Origin: Nitrosopumilus sp.
Lineage (GTDB): Archaea; Thermoproteota; Nitrososphaeria; Nitrososphaerales; Nitrosopumilaceae
Reading direction: 5' to 3'
DNA: 63,064 nucleotides
Assembly (NCBI GenBank): GCA_029862745.1
Contig: JAOTWS010000004.1
Coordinates: 42,250 to 105,313 of the forward strand
Shown: piece after piece, positions 50,697 to 59,495 of the stretch
Layout of the letters: each line of letters starts with the position of its first letter
Numbering within the stretch: the stretch's first letter is position 1
The notes under the pieces: generated by a model
Database searches by the model: none
What the model saw: only the letters and a program-made list of their open reading frames with translations
What the model was told of the DNA's origin: nothing
Translations under genes and position numbers: made by a program

Positions 50697-50955
50697 AAAG
50701 GATGGGCAGAAGCTGGCCCGATCCCTTGTATGGTAGATAATGGTCGGTTTTTGGTTAAACGGTTAGAAAATGACTCCTCCGCATAATCCCAAATTACTAA
50801 TTACAAAGTTTGCATAAAAGAGAGACGAATAATTCCTCAGTATGATCTAAATACTATTTCTGTAAAACTAGGACATAGATATATTGGATCTTTCACCAGA
50901 TAACTGATCGTTGCTGGTCTTAAGATTCAACATTTTATAAAAAAATAATTTTTTT
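50697..50955 (+). ncRNA. Structured RNA candidate, copy 1
   Basis: A ~260-nt non-coding block homologous to 58585-58856. A 5' hairpin GGATGGGC/GCCC(G)ATCC (50700-50724) and a 3' stem ACCAG/CTGGT (50895-50899 with 50914-50918) plus AAC/GTT are kept. Identical short blocks: GGTCGGTT, TTTGCATAAAAG, CTAAATAC, GGTCTTAAG. It ends in the T-run at 50949-50955. No frame is conserved between copies. Transcription is inferred rightward from the terminal T-run; not proven. Confidence 0.6.
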
Positions 50956-50990
50956 AGTATAAAATGCACTTGAATGCCAAAAAAATAGTT

Positions 50991-51164
50991 CTAGACCTCT
51001 TTTATCAGAGATTTTACTTTTTTCTCAAGATCTGGAGTGATGGTATCATGTCCGTGTAGTTTTGCATGTTCTGCAATCTTTTTCATCAGATCCTCTTCAG
51101 TATTCTCAGTTGCGCTCCATGAGCACTCTGAATGAACGTGTGAGCAGCTAAATGTTTTTGCCAT
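50991..51164 (-). CDS. DUF1059-family small protein
   Basis: 57 residues matching the DUF1059 pattern: MAKTFSCSHVHSECSWSA, TEEDLMKKIAEHAKLHG, then PDLEKKVKSLIKEV. Two Cys and several His in the N-terminal part are conserved in this family. Small cytoplasmic protein of unknown function, widespread in archaea and bacteria. It ends 36 bases after the RNA block's T-run. Confidence 0.8.
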   Translation of the reverse strand: MAKTFSCSHVHSECSWSATENTEEDLMKKIAEHAKLHGHDTITPDLEKKVKSLIKEV

Positions 51165-51356
51165 AATTATGATTCATATCCATTCTATTTATCTTCAATT
51201 ATGAGGAAGATAAGTAGTCTGCAAATAATTATCTTCAAAAAAAAGCCGTTTATACTCTTCTTCAAACATACATGACCTGTAAGCAACTTTGAGGCTACAA
51301 GATCTCAGATACTACACACCATAAGCTTGTACCATCAGTGATTTTTAGAATAGAGA

Positions 51357-53303
51357 TTACTCCAGAGGTGTCGTATCAAACATCTCTTTTTCCTGTGCAG
51401 TAGGCTCAAACTTTGTAAATACTCGATGCTCTTCAGTTAGGAATAATGCCTGACCTTTACTGAGTCTCTTAAGATTCTCAGTTTCCTTCTCAGATAAATT
51501 AAGAACTTCTTTTGCCTTTTGTGCTGCCTGTTCATTTAGACCCAGCATTATCTTGGTTGCAATATTATCAATGATCTTGCCAATTCCTCCTTGTGATTCT
51601 TCAGAGATATCCTCTACTCTCTGAGATATGAACACAAACATGATGTTGAGTTTTCTTCCCATTCTCACTATCAGATCAATGTATTTGGCAGTATGTGGCA
51701 TCTTAAACATGCGCCATGCCTCATCAACAACTAGAATTTTTCTAGTCGTTACAGGCAAGTCATGACAAATCTTAAAAATTTTATTTAATAATAATACGAG
51801 AATCATTGCTTCTGAATCAGTTGCAGTTGCACCACCCTCCATTGATACAACGATTCTCTTCTGAGTGTTGAGTTTAGGGTAACCAGACATGACTCTAGAT
51901 AATGGTCCATCAATTAGATGATCAAGGTATTCTCTATCTTTTTTTGAGAGTTTTTTGTAAAACTCTTTGATAGATGAGGCCTTGTCACAATACTTTTGAA
52001 ATTGAATACGTGTGGTATCAGGTGCGTTTGTGATTTCTGATAAAATGTCAGCTGCATCCTGTGCATCAAGTATTTGGAATGGATCTAGCCCCAACTCTTC
52101 ATCACTTTTTGTTATGTTTAGTGTATCCATTCCAAAAAAATTAGCAATTCTGCCATACTCGTTTGTAGGATCTATAACATACACATGTGAATCAGGAAAT
52201 TTCTGGTTCAGTCTATTTAATAGAATCTTTGCTGTAAATGATTTTCCTGAACCTGATGTTCCAATCACTGCAATGTTGTAATTGGTTCTTTTACCAATAT
52301 CAAAAATTACTGGGCCTTTAGAGTAGATGTTTCTGCCCAACAGAACACCATTTGGAATTTCAAGCATGTCACCTGATGAGAAAGCATAAAGAATTGCACA
52401 ACTACCAAGATCAAAAGTTAATTTTTTTCCAAACCCTTCCAGTAATACAGCTGCTTGTTTTGCAGGAACAACAGTAAATGATCCTTTCTCTCTTTTTGTA
52501 GTTTCCTTGAATTTTGTCTCAGCTTCTTTTAGTTTCTTTTTATCCATAGCTGCCACTGTACAATTGATGGTACACTCGTACAATCCCGTCTCTTGTCTGT
52601 CCAATAACTTTAGTGTGGAATCTGCCTTGTCATGTAACTTTTTAGAATTGTAATTTATTTTTGAATCCTCTGCAATTACACTCTTGAATCTATTTAGCCT
52701 AACTGCTGCATCCTTTTCATTTACGGGGTTCATCCAGATTTGTACCTGTGAGCAGGCAGAAAATATGTTGACAATCCATGAGGCGTATCTAGTTGCAGGT
52801 AATTGATACAAACAATAGCATTTGGCGTGAATTGTATCAAATTCTGTATTGATATTATCATCAGAATCTGAATTTGTCTCTAATAGTTCCAGTCCGTTGA
52901 AGAATTCCTTTTTTATTCTCAGGTTTGGTGGTCTCTCACCTGCAATGTATTCTAGTTTGATCTGCTCTAGTGTGTCAGATAGTGGCTCCATTGACTCTAG
53001 ATGAACCTGCATTACAGGCATTGCCCTTAGTTGACCCTCAATTACTATGTTCATTATTTTTTTAAATATTGTAATTTTGATTTTATCTTCTATTACACGC
53101 AAAATATCCAAGAATTGTCCAATCTTTTTTGTTTGGTTTTCAGGTGATAGATTAACAAAGTTTGTTGGAATTATTCCATAACTATACTCAAAAGAGTTTT
53201 TCAGTTTTGTATCTGGTAATTTGTATAGTCTTTTTTTTATTTTCTTTGGAGTAGATTTTTTCTTTGCATTTGTTTTATTTTCAAATAGACTTGGCTTCTT
53301 CAC
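51357..53303 (-). CDS. VirB4/CedB-like conjugation ATPase
   Basis: 648 residues. A basic N-terminus and an ~300-residue VirB4-type N-domain precede the ATPase. Walker A GTSGSGKS at about 348-355, then VYVIDPTNEYG, and Walker B KILVVDEAW at about 522-530, followed by an ISQRVEDISEESQG sensor region. This matches VirB4/TrbE and archaeal CedB-like ATPases that power type IV secretion or DNA import. It lies downstream of membrane and PrgI-like genes, forming the energetic core of the module. Confidence 0.85.
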   Translation of the reverse strand: MKKPSLFENKTNAKKKSTPKKIKKRLYKLPDTKLKNSFEYSYGIIPTNFVNLSPENQTKKIGQFLDILRVIEDKIKITIFKKIMNIVIEGQLRAMPVMQVHLESMEPLSDTLEQIKLEYIAGERPPNLRIKKEFFNGLELLETNSDSDDNINTEFDTIHAKCYCLYQLPATRYASWIVNIFSACSQVQIWMNPVNEKDAAVRLNRFKSVIAEDSKINYNSKKLHDKADSTLKLLDRQETGLYECTINCTVAAMDKKKLKEAETKFKETTKREKGSFTVVPAKQAAVLLEGFGKKLTFDLGSCAILYAFSSGDMLEIPNGVLLGRNIYSKGPVIFDIGKRTNYNIAVIGTSGSGKSFTAKILLNRLNQKFPDSHVYVIDPTNEYGRIANFFGMDTLNITKSDEELGLDPFQILDAQDAADILSEITNAPDTTRIQFQKYCDKASSIKEFYKKLSKKDREYLDHLIDGPLSRVMSGYPKLNTQKRIVVSMEGGATATDSEAMILVLLLNKIFKICHDLPVTTRKILVVDEAWRMFKMPHTAKYIDLIVRMGRKLNIMFVFISQRVEDISEESQGGIGKIIDNIATKIMLGLNEQAAQKAKEVLNLSEKETENLKRLSKGQALFLTEEHRVFTKFEPTAQEKEMFDTTPLE

Positions 53304-53346
53304 AAAATAAAATAATTCATTTCTTTAAAAGGAAGTAAATTATATT

Positions 53347-53835
53347 TTATTTTTTTCCAGTTTGAGAAAAATTATTTCCAAGTACTTGCTTGATTGTCTT
53401 TTTATTTTGGTACCATGCAATAACATGTAACACACCAACTATTCCTCCAAGTATGGCAGAACCCGTCCAGTCCATCTTAATTGATGAACCTGCTTCTCGT
53501 ATTGTAGATATTATAGGAAACAACATGATAAAGAATACTTCAATGAATAGTTGTAACATTACTGCAATTGCCGAATGCAGTTTAGTATACAAAATTCTAA
53601 AAAGAAAATTTGCCTCATGTCTTTTTATTTTCTCTTTTATTGACAAGGTACTTTTCATATCTAACAACAAAGACAAGATCCAAAATAGATAAAGAACAAT
53701 CATAATTGTATAAGGAATTTCAGGTCTTTTCCAAACAAAATAAAAAAAGAGAGGAGAGAACAGCAATGAGAAAAACAAACTCTGATAGATTTTGGCTCTT
53801 GCAAACCACTCTCTGAATATACCAATGTTTTTCAT
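53347..53835 (-). CDS. Membrane protein of the VirB-like module
   Basis: 162 residues with about four helices (20-35, 40-58, 85-112, 125-142) and a basic tail (QNKKTIKQVLGNNFSQTGKK). Overlaps the stop of the VirB2-like gene by four bases (ATGA), so it is translationally coupled to it. No family recognised; a structural component of the same machine is likely. Confidence 0.6.
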   Translation of the reverse strand: MKNIGIFREWFARAKIYQSLFFSLLFSPLFFYFVWKRPEIPYTIMIVLYLFWILSLLLDMKSTLSIKEKIKRHEANFLFRILYTKLHSAIAVMLQLFIEVFFIMLFPIISTIREAGSSIKMDWTGSAILGGIVGVLHVIAWYQNKKTIKQVLGNNFSQTGKK

Positions 53836-54263
53836 TTTCTTTTATATGCTGTATCTAATATTGCTGTGTTTTTTGCAGGAGTGATTACATCTGCTACAAT
53901 TCTATACCTTAGAGTCATTATTGCTCCAACGAGAATCATACCAACTGCCACTACCACAAGTAAGGTACTTACAAGATCGGCAACTATCGTCCTGACATTA
54001 TCAGGCAAAAATACAGAGCCGCTAGCAGGTGGGCCTGTTGCTATACCATCACCGTCTACTTCACAGTGCAAAGTGGTGGTATCTGCAAACACAGATTCAG
54101 GCACGACACAAAGGTGGTTAATACTGACACCCAGAACGTTTGGCACGACTATAGTGACTATAATCAATGCAAAGATTCCGGCAATCAGCATGACTACAAA
54201 CTTACCGATACCTCCTTCATCGCCCTTTGAGTCTTGGCTTCGAGTCTTTAACATAGTTCTCAA
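53832..54263 (-). CDS. VirB2/CedA1-like two-helix pilin candidate
   Basis: 143 residues. Helix 1 FVVMLIAGIFALIIVTIVVPNVLG and helix 2 LVSTLLVVVAVGMILVGAIM flank an exposed loop with two Cys (HLCVVPES, LHCEVDGD) that may form a disulfide. Two hydrophobic helices with a polar loop and short ends fit VirB2-type pilins; CedA1-like archaeal pilins have this plan. It sits between PrgI-like and VirB4 genes. Inferred from topology and context. Confidence 0.5.
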   Translation of the reverse strand: MRTMLKTRSQDSKGDEGGIGKFVVMLIAGIFALIIVTIVVPNVLGVSINHLCVVPESVFADTTTLHCEVDGDGIATGPPASGSVFLPDNVRTIVADLVSTLLVVVAVGMILVGAIMTLRYRIVADVITPAKNTAILDTAYKRK

Positions 54264-54316
54264 AAGAGAATAATGCTTTGCTTAAAAGGGACAAAAAATT
54301 ATGTGTAAATCTAGCA

Positions 54317-55201
54317 TTAAGATACAACGAGTGTCTCTTTGTTGCGCTCATCGATTACCATTACAGAATATTTTGAATTATTATAATTATCATTATGTAG
54401 TGGAATTGACACAGATTTGTCTTTGCTGTTTATTGTGTAATCTGTTGGAATAATCTTTGATCCATTCAAGTAAACTGTTATGATTTGAGGAATCATTTCA
54501 TTTTGATTGTTGTTGTTTTTTTTCTTTGTAAACAGACTAAATATTTTATGTAACATATTTTGTTTTGGGAAATCAAAGTGATTATTGTCTTGGAAATTTG
54601 ATATGTGTAAAACATTGTTTGACTGCAATGTTACATCTACTGAATATCTTTTCTCTTCTTGGAAATCATTTACTATATTGTTATCATAATTATTATTATT
54701 ATTATTATCATCGTCATTAATTGTTTCTTCTTTTTCTTCTATCTGTTTATTTTTTTTATATGTTAATTGTTTACCAAACAATGACTCTATTTGATAAATT
54801 ATTCGCCACACAATATTCTTGTTTTCAGTAGGAGTTTCTTTGTTTAATTGTATACTACTATCAACATTATCAGAATTTACAGACTTCTTTTTCTCATCTA
54901 GCATGTATTGTGGTTTTTTTGAAAGAGATGTTCCCCTTATCAAAAATAAAATCATACTTTTTATTATCTGGTCTAGTGTAAGGACTTTAGTACTAACCAT
55001 TCCCAGCGCAACAAATATTCCAAAGACAATGACAGGATACAAAATTTCACCGGTAACTGAATATGCAATTACTGCGCCAATCATTCCTGCAGATAACATT
55101 AGTAGTTGCCGTAGTGAGACCTTACCAAATGGCAAAGATAATGCCTTTTGGTGCATTACAGATACGTTCTCAAATACTACTAACTCTATTTCTTGGGTCA
55201 C
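54317..55201 (-). CDS. PrgI/VirB3-like membrane protein with long tail
   Basis: 294 residues. N-terminal PrgI-like part: SLPFGKVSLRQLLMLSAG, then two helices (about 32-50 and 54-72), the short VirB3-type anchor. The remaining ~190 residues are polar, with an Asn/Asp run (54689-54713 region codes NNNNNYDNN) and a C-terminal beta domain ending DERNKETLVVS. The tail is unusual for the family and may be exposed. It is followed by the VirB2-like gene. Confidence 0.6.
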   Translation of the reverse strand: MTQEIELVVFENVSVMHQKALSLPFGKVSLRQLLMLSAGMIGAVIAYSVTGEILYPVIVFGIFVALGMVSTKVLTLDQIIKSMILFLIRGTSLSKKPQYMLDEKKKSVNSDNVDSSIQLNKETPTENKNIVWRIIYQIESLFGKQLTYKKNKQIEEKEETINDDDNNNNNNYDNNIVNDFQEEKRYSVDVTLQSNNVLHISNFQDNNHFDFPKQNMLHKIFSLFTKKKNNNNQNEMIPQIITVYLNGSKIIPTDYTINSKDKSVSIPLHNDNYNNSKYSVMVIDERNKETLVVS

Positions 55202-55242
55202 TGTTATTTCAAATTATGATAAATGGTTTGCTTAAAAGTAGG

Positions 55243-55926
55243 TCACATGCCAAGCGGAGCAGTTACTAGTGAAGATATTATCATGACCAAAATTACAAGA
55301 CCAAATGCCTTTGCAGTACTAAACCCACTTACTATCTTGAGTCCCTTGATTGAGACGATAAAAATCCACACAACAAACACAATTGCAACAAGTACCAACA
55401 AACTAGCATATCCTAATACAGGCATAACCAAGGAGAGTATCTCATCGTCACTGGCATCAGATGACATTAGATATGAAGGCTCTATTGCAACAAGGGAGCC
55501 CCACATGAGAAACACCAATACTGATATCACAATCATCATCGGAATGACTGGAACATAGGCATAAAACATCACAGAAAATACCTTCTTCCAGTTTGTGTTA
55601 CCACCTAGTTTTTTTCCAATGAAATAAAACAACACATTTGAGATAATTCCAGTTATTATGCTAATTCCCACAAATAGTACAATGTCTGAGCCGCTTGTAG
55701 GAATATCAACATCGATGTCGTTTTCCTCAAAGGTTTCATAGTATGCATCATCAAGTGGCATCATAACAAATGGTGCAATCACAAGTAGGCCAATTACTGA
55801 TGCGATAAGAAAAACCCCGATTGAAGATGCAAAGTATCTCTCCTCATTGTCTCTGATTTGTGCAAACGCAGAGTTTGGTGCAGTGATTACTTGTAAGAAT
55901 ACATTTAGATCAAAAGAAAACGACAA
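55243..55926 (-). CDS. Yip1-family membrane protein
   Basis: 227 residues, five to six helices; begins FLQVITAPNSAFAQIRDNEERYFASS, the Yip1 entry motif, then FLIASVIGLLVIAPFVM. Yip1-type proteins are of unclear role in archaea. It lies upstream of the PrgI-like gene on the same strand with about 40 bases between. Confidence 0.7.
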   Translation of the reverse strand: MSFSFDLNVFLQVITAPNSAFAQIRDNEERYFASSIGVFLIASVIGLLVIAPFVMMPLDDAYYETFEENDIDVDIPTSGSDIVLFVGISIITGIISNVLFYFIGKKLGGNTNWKKVFSVMFYAYVPVIPMMIVISVLVFLMWGSLVAIEPSYLMSSDASDDEILSLVMPVLGYASLLVLVAIVFVVWIFIVSIKGLKIVSGFSTAKAFGLVILVMIISSLVTAPLGM

Positions 55927-55986
55927 GATTAACAGTCTAGATTTAGAGTGTGTTCATAAACATTTTGGTTGTTTTATGATATTGTT

Positions 55987-57459
55987 CTAGTCTAAGATAT
56001 TTGTAATGTTAATTGTAATAGAGTCATCAAATAAAATGGTCTTTGCTTTTGGAATTTGTGCTTTAGAGTAGATGTCATCTTTTCCAAATATATCATAATT
56101 TTCTTTTTTGTTTTTCTTAAATTTTTTGAGATAGACAAAGATGACTACTGTAGTTGTTGATACTAGTACAATTCCAATAACCAAAACTAACAGAGTCATC
56201 AAACTTGATTTCGGTTTGATTCTGTCTTCTTTTATTGTTACATCAATGTTGATTGTATCTGTGACATAATGATCATCATCATCGTGTTGATCCTTTGCGT
56301 TATCAACTGAATTATCGTTATTGTTTTTGATTGTATCATCAGTATTTATGATGTAACCATTATTTTGACTATTTGGGTTATCATCAGTAGAAGAATCGGT
56401 ATTGTTATTATTATTATTATCAGGAAAAGTTAACTTAATTGTTCCAAACTCAATAATGATATTATCTGTTATATCATCATCATCTACTATAACATCTAGA
56501 TTAATTGGATTATTGTTTTTTATCGTATTACTTGCATTAAAAAATGAAATTAACTGAAACTCATACTCCTTGAATGGCTCCACAATATGTGATGGACTAA
56601 AATATACTGCCTCCACAGGAAATGGAATATTTTGGTTTACAAGAAAGAAATTTGTAACATTGTTTGTGTCTTTTTTTGTTTGTTTTTCTATTACTTTATC
56701 AATAATATCAATCTCGTATCCTACCTTTGATACATTCAGTATGCTAGATATTGGTTCTAACCTGTTATAAATTGGCAGAAATGATTTCTGGACAAACAAC
56801 TCTACTGTCTCAAATTTTAGATCATCATCTAATACCATCATGTATGGATTGATTTGTTTAGAGCCATGATATTCAGTCACCTCGCCCCACTTGATTCCCT
56901 CTTGCAGTAATTTTGATTCTTGTGCAGTATACTTTAGAATTGAGAATAGTGTATTTTCTATAGAGTCAGATAATCTAACAGTATCAAGATGGTAACGATG
57001 ATTATGATTATCATTATGGATGATATCAGATGACTTTATGTTCCATGAATTAGCATCGATGTGAAATATTGACTTTCTAATCTCACCTGATGAATAGTCA
57101 ATGATTGCAACATCAACAATCCAGGTATCTCCACTAATCTGATTTTCATCAGAAATTACGCGATCAATAAAGTTCAGATGTATTGTATAGCACATACTGG
57201 AGTTGTGCTCTAGATTCTTTGTAAAATAGTGATATGATTCAGCAGAATAGTTCTGTATGAAATTAAGATCACAAATCTTGTAGGTAAAAGAATCTCCTAT
57301 CTTTAGGTTTTTTCCCAACTCCCACATGTTATTTTTTTGATTAGATACTTGGTCATTGTAAGAAAGAGAATAAGCATTTGGAATTATCACATCAAATGTC
57401 AATCCAATTATTAATACAAAAACAACAAACAGCGGCAGATAGATCTTTGTCTTTTTCAC
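55987..57459 (-). CDS. Exported membrane-anchored surface protein
   Basis: 490 residues. Signal peptide (about 5-32), a long extracellular domain (about 35-400) ending in an Asn/Asp-rich low-complexity linker (DNNNNNNTDSS), then one membrane helix (LVLVIGIVLVSTTTVVIFVYL) and a basic cytoplasmic tail. Two Cys at CDLNF and SMCYT may form a disulfide. A likely surface component of the module; no domain recognised. Confidence 0.6.
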   Translation of the reverse strand: MKKTKIYLPLFVVFVLIIGLTFDVIIPNAYSLSYNDQVSNQKNNMWELGKNLKIGDSFTYKICDLNFIQNYSAESYHYFTKNLEHNSSMCYTIHLNFIDRVISDENQISGDTWIVDVAIIDYSSGEIRKSIFHIDANSWNIKSSDIIHNDNHNHRYHLDTVRLSDSIENTLFSILKYTAQESKLLQEGIKWGEVTEYHGSKQINPYMMVLDDDLKFETVELFVQKSFLPIYNRLEPISSILNVSKVGYEIDIIDKVIEKQTKKDTNNVTNFFLVNQNIPFPVEAVYFSPSHIVEPFKEYEFQLISFFNASNTIKNNNPINLDVIVDDDDITDNIIIEFGTIKLTFPDNNNNNNTDSSTDDNPNSQNNGYIINTDDTIKNNNDNSVDNAKDQHDDDDHYVTDTINIDVTIKEDRIKPKSSLMTLLVLVIGIVLVSTTTVVIFVYLKKFKKNKKENYDIFGKDDIYSKAQIPKAKTILFDDSITINITNILD

Positions 57460-57522
57460 AAAAGACTATTGTGATTTATTTAAAAGAAGAAGAAAAGAAA
57501 AGAAAAAAATAGATTGGAAGGC

Positions 57523-58323
57523 TTAGTTGCTTCCAATCAGAAATACTACGTTTGCAGTTGTACTGACATCTTGATCAGATGAGAACACGGGTGTTGAAGC
57601 AAATGATCTTTCCATGCGTTCATCAAATGCCATGTTAAACATTGGCATTGGAGGTGGAGTCATTCCAAATTCTGATAGTGACACTGCCTTTACTCCTATA
57701 ATTGAATACTCTAGTGGAGCAAGTGCATTTTCAGCTTTGGTCTTTGCATGTAGAATTGCTTGTTCAATTAACTCATCTTTGAGCTGCAGATGTTTTTCAG
57801 GTGACAATGTAAATGATACATTGTCTACTCTGTTTGCCCCTGCAGTTACAGCACCATCTATGATGTCAGCTGCCAAATCTAACTTTGTAGTCTCAACAGT
57901 TATGGTGTTTGTCACGCGATATCCTGTCAAGTCTTGCTTCCATCTTTTGGTAATTGGATCCTCATATCCATCGTATACAGGATAGATGTTGAATCTTGAT
58001 GTGTTGATTTCATCTTCGACTATTCCAGTCAGATTGATTGCCTCTATGATTCCAGTCATTGCCTGGGAATTAGCATCAAGTGCTTGTTTTGCAGTAATTT
58101 CTTGGGTTTCCACTCCAAAGGTAATTACCAACAAGTCAGGCTCAACTGTGGTAGTTGCAGTGCCTGTAACTGAGATTGTTTTTTCCTCTGAGGATGTAGG
58201 TACCTCTTGAGCCAGTGCTTGACTGTTCTCCAGAGACATAGATCCTGCAGATGTGATAGTCATGACAGCAGCTATCAATACTGCTGCACTAATCACAAAT
58301 GTCGTTGATTTTGTTGTTTTCAT
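57523..58323 (-). CDS. Secreted SIMPL-domain (DUF541) protein
   Basis: 266 residues with a signal peptide (about 1-35) and a SIMPL/DUF541 domain: SVTGTATTTVEPDLLVITFGVETQ, AKQALDANSQAMTGIIEAI, YRVTNTITVETT, RVDNVSFTLSPEKHL. These periplasmic or surface proteins form oligomers of unclear role. Own AT-rich promoter upstream; it precedes the microprotein copy 2 region. Confidence 0.85.
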   Translation of the reverse strand: MKTTKSTTFVISAAVLIAAVMTITSAGSMSLENSQALAQEVPTSSEEKTISVTGTATTTVEPDLLVITFGVETQEITAKQALDANSQAMTGIIEAINLTGIVEDEINTSRFNIYPVYDGYEDPITKRWKQDLTGYRVTNTITVETTKLDLAADIIDGAVTAGANRVDNVSFTLSPEKHLQLKDELIEQAILHAKTKAENALAPLEYSIIGVKAVSLSEFGMTPPPMPMFNMAFDERMERSFASTPVFSSDQDVSTTANVVFLIGSN

Positions 58324-58417
58324 TGTATTAGAATAGGATAATCAGAAGATAAGGTTTGATTAAATTACAATTATACCGTAAATATTATAAGCTAAAAAAA
58401 ATGAAAATGAAAAAAAA

Positions 58418-58498
58418 TTATTCGTTACTATTATCATCAACGAATATCCAGGACAACCCCTGTATTTCTTCCCAAGTTGAATTGTTATCTTGATTCAT
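58418..58498 (-). CDS. GLSWIF microprotein, copy 2
   Basis: 26 residues, MNQDNNST followed by WEEIQGLSWIFVDD and a polar end. It has the same length and core as copy 1 with conservative changes (V/I, YED/VDD). TATA-like TTTATATAC lies about 22-28 bases before the ATG, giving a leaderless message. Divergent from the structured RNA block at 58585. Confidence 0.7.
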   Translation of the reverse strand: MNQDNNSTWEEIQGLSWIFVDDNSNE

Positions 58499-58584
58499 GG
58501 TGTGACATTACAAAATTTGTATATAAAATTCAAGAAGGAATTGTTCATACAAATCATCAGTAAAGGTCATAAGAATTTTAAGAT

Positions 58585-58856
58585 AAGAGTTGGGCCAAAG
58601 TTGCCCAACTCGGTATGGGACGTAAACTATCTGGTCGGTTAACAGATGAATAACTACTCCATCGTATTATGTACGGATAAACTATACAAAATTTGCATAA
58701 AAGGTAAACTGAGGAATCATCAGCAGGTCCTAAATACCATAATATCAAAATCAATTCAGTTGGAACTGTCACCGAGACAACAAACCATAATTCATCTCCC
58801 GTGCATCATGTATCGTTGTCGGTCTTAAGTTCCAATGTTATTGTTTTCTTTTTTTT
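58585..58856 (+). ncRNA. Structured RNA candidate, copy 2
   Basis: Homolog of 50697-50955. The 5' hairpin GAGTTGGGC/GCCCAACTC (58587-58611) is a perfect 9-bp stem whose sequence differs from copy 1 but pairs as well. The 3' stem ACCGA/TCGGT (58771-58775 with 58819-58823) replaces ACCAG/CTGGT, two compensated pairs, followed by CAAC/GTTG. A middle hairpin CGTA-TTATG-TACG is also seen. It ends with the T-tract at 58843-58856. Not protein coding. Confidence 0.6.
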
Positions 58857-58944
58857 GTTGTTTGCATTTAGAATAGTTTGATCTTAATTGTTCCAACATC
58901 ATTCACAAAAGAAATATTACAAATTCTTTAAAACCAATCAAAAA

Positions 58945-59433
58945 TTAGAAAGCATTACTGTGATCCCATGTTGCAAAATATTTTGGTTTTAGTTCCAAGA
59001 GTACAGAAGAGCCATTCTTGACTCCATCTAGCAAGAACTTTGCCACATTGTTTTTCAAATCTCCAGTATATTTTACCATAATTTTCTCTGCAATTGGAAG
59101 CATTGTAGAGATATCTTCAATTATTGTTGCCACGGCTTTGCCTCTGACTCCTTTGTATGGGATTTTCTCGTCATCTATGCAGAAATATACCGTATTTTTG
59201 CCGTTGCGAATGTTTTGAGCTTTCTTTGTAGTCTTGCTAGTCTCAACATACAGCTTTTCATTTTCATAAAGATACCAGACTGGATGGACATTTGGTTCGC
59301 TTTTTTCATCGATGGTTCCTAAAAGCAAGTTTAGAGTTGAATTTCTCAGAAAATCACTTACTTGTGATGAAGATAATGTTGAGCCAATTCCAGGACTTGC
59401 ATGTGTAATTTTGATCATATTTCTTGCTTGCAT
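58945..59433 (-). CDS. Pyridoxamine 5'-phosphate oxidase-fold protein
   Basis: 162 residues of the FMN/F420-binding split-barrel family: NLLLGTIDEKSEPNVHPVWYLYE, LYVETSKTTKKAQNIRNGKNTVYFCID and GVRGKAVATIIED. It would bind a flavin or F420 and act as a small oxidoreductase or cofactor-binding protein. The true start may be the Met five residues in. Confidence 0.85.
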   Translation of the reverse strand: MQARNMIKITHASPGIGSTLSSSQVSDFLRNSTLNLLLGTIDEKSEPNVHPVWYLYENEKLYVETSKTTKKAQNIRNGKNTVYFCIDDEKIPYKGVRGKAVATIIEDISTMLPIAEKIMVKYTGDLKNNVAKFLLDGVKNGSSVLLELKPKYFATWDHSNAF

Positions 59434-59495
59434 TTGTCTTTATGATATAAAATATTACTGGAGCAAACTGCTTCAAATCATACTGGAAATTAAAA

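Noticed and set aside
50697-50955. The structured block as a 5' leader (riboswitch) of the microprotein on the minus strand
   Set aside because: A TATA-like box lies between the block and the microprotein at about 25 bases from its ATG in both copies, and the T-runs are at the plus-strand 3' end. Not fully excluded.
58578-58828. Open frames of 60-64 codons on both strands of the RNA block
   Set aside because: Neither frame is kept in the homologous block at 50697-50955, while the stems are; RNA explains the conservation better.
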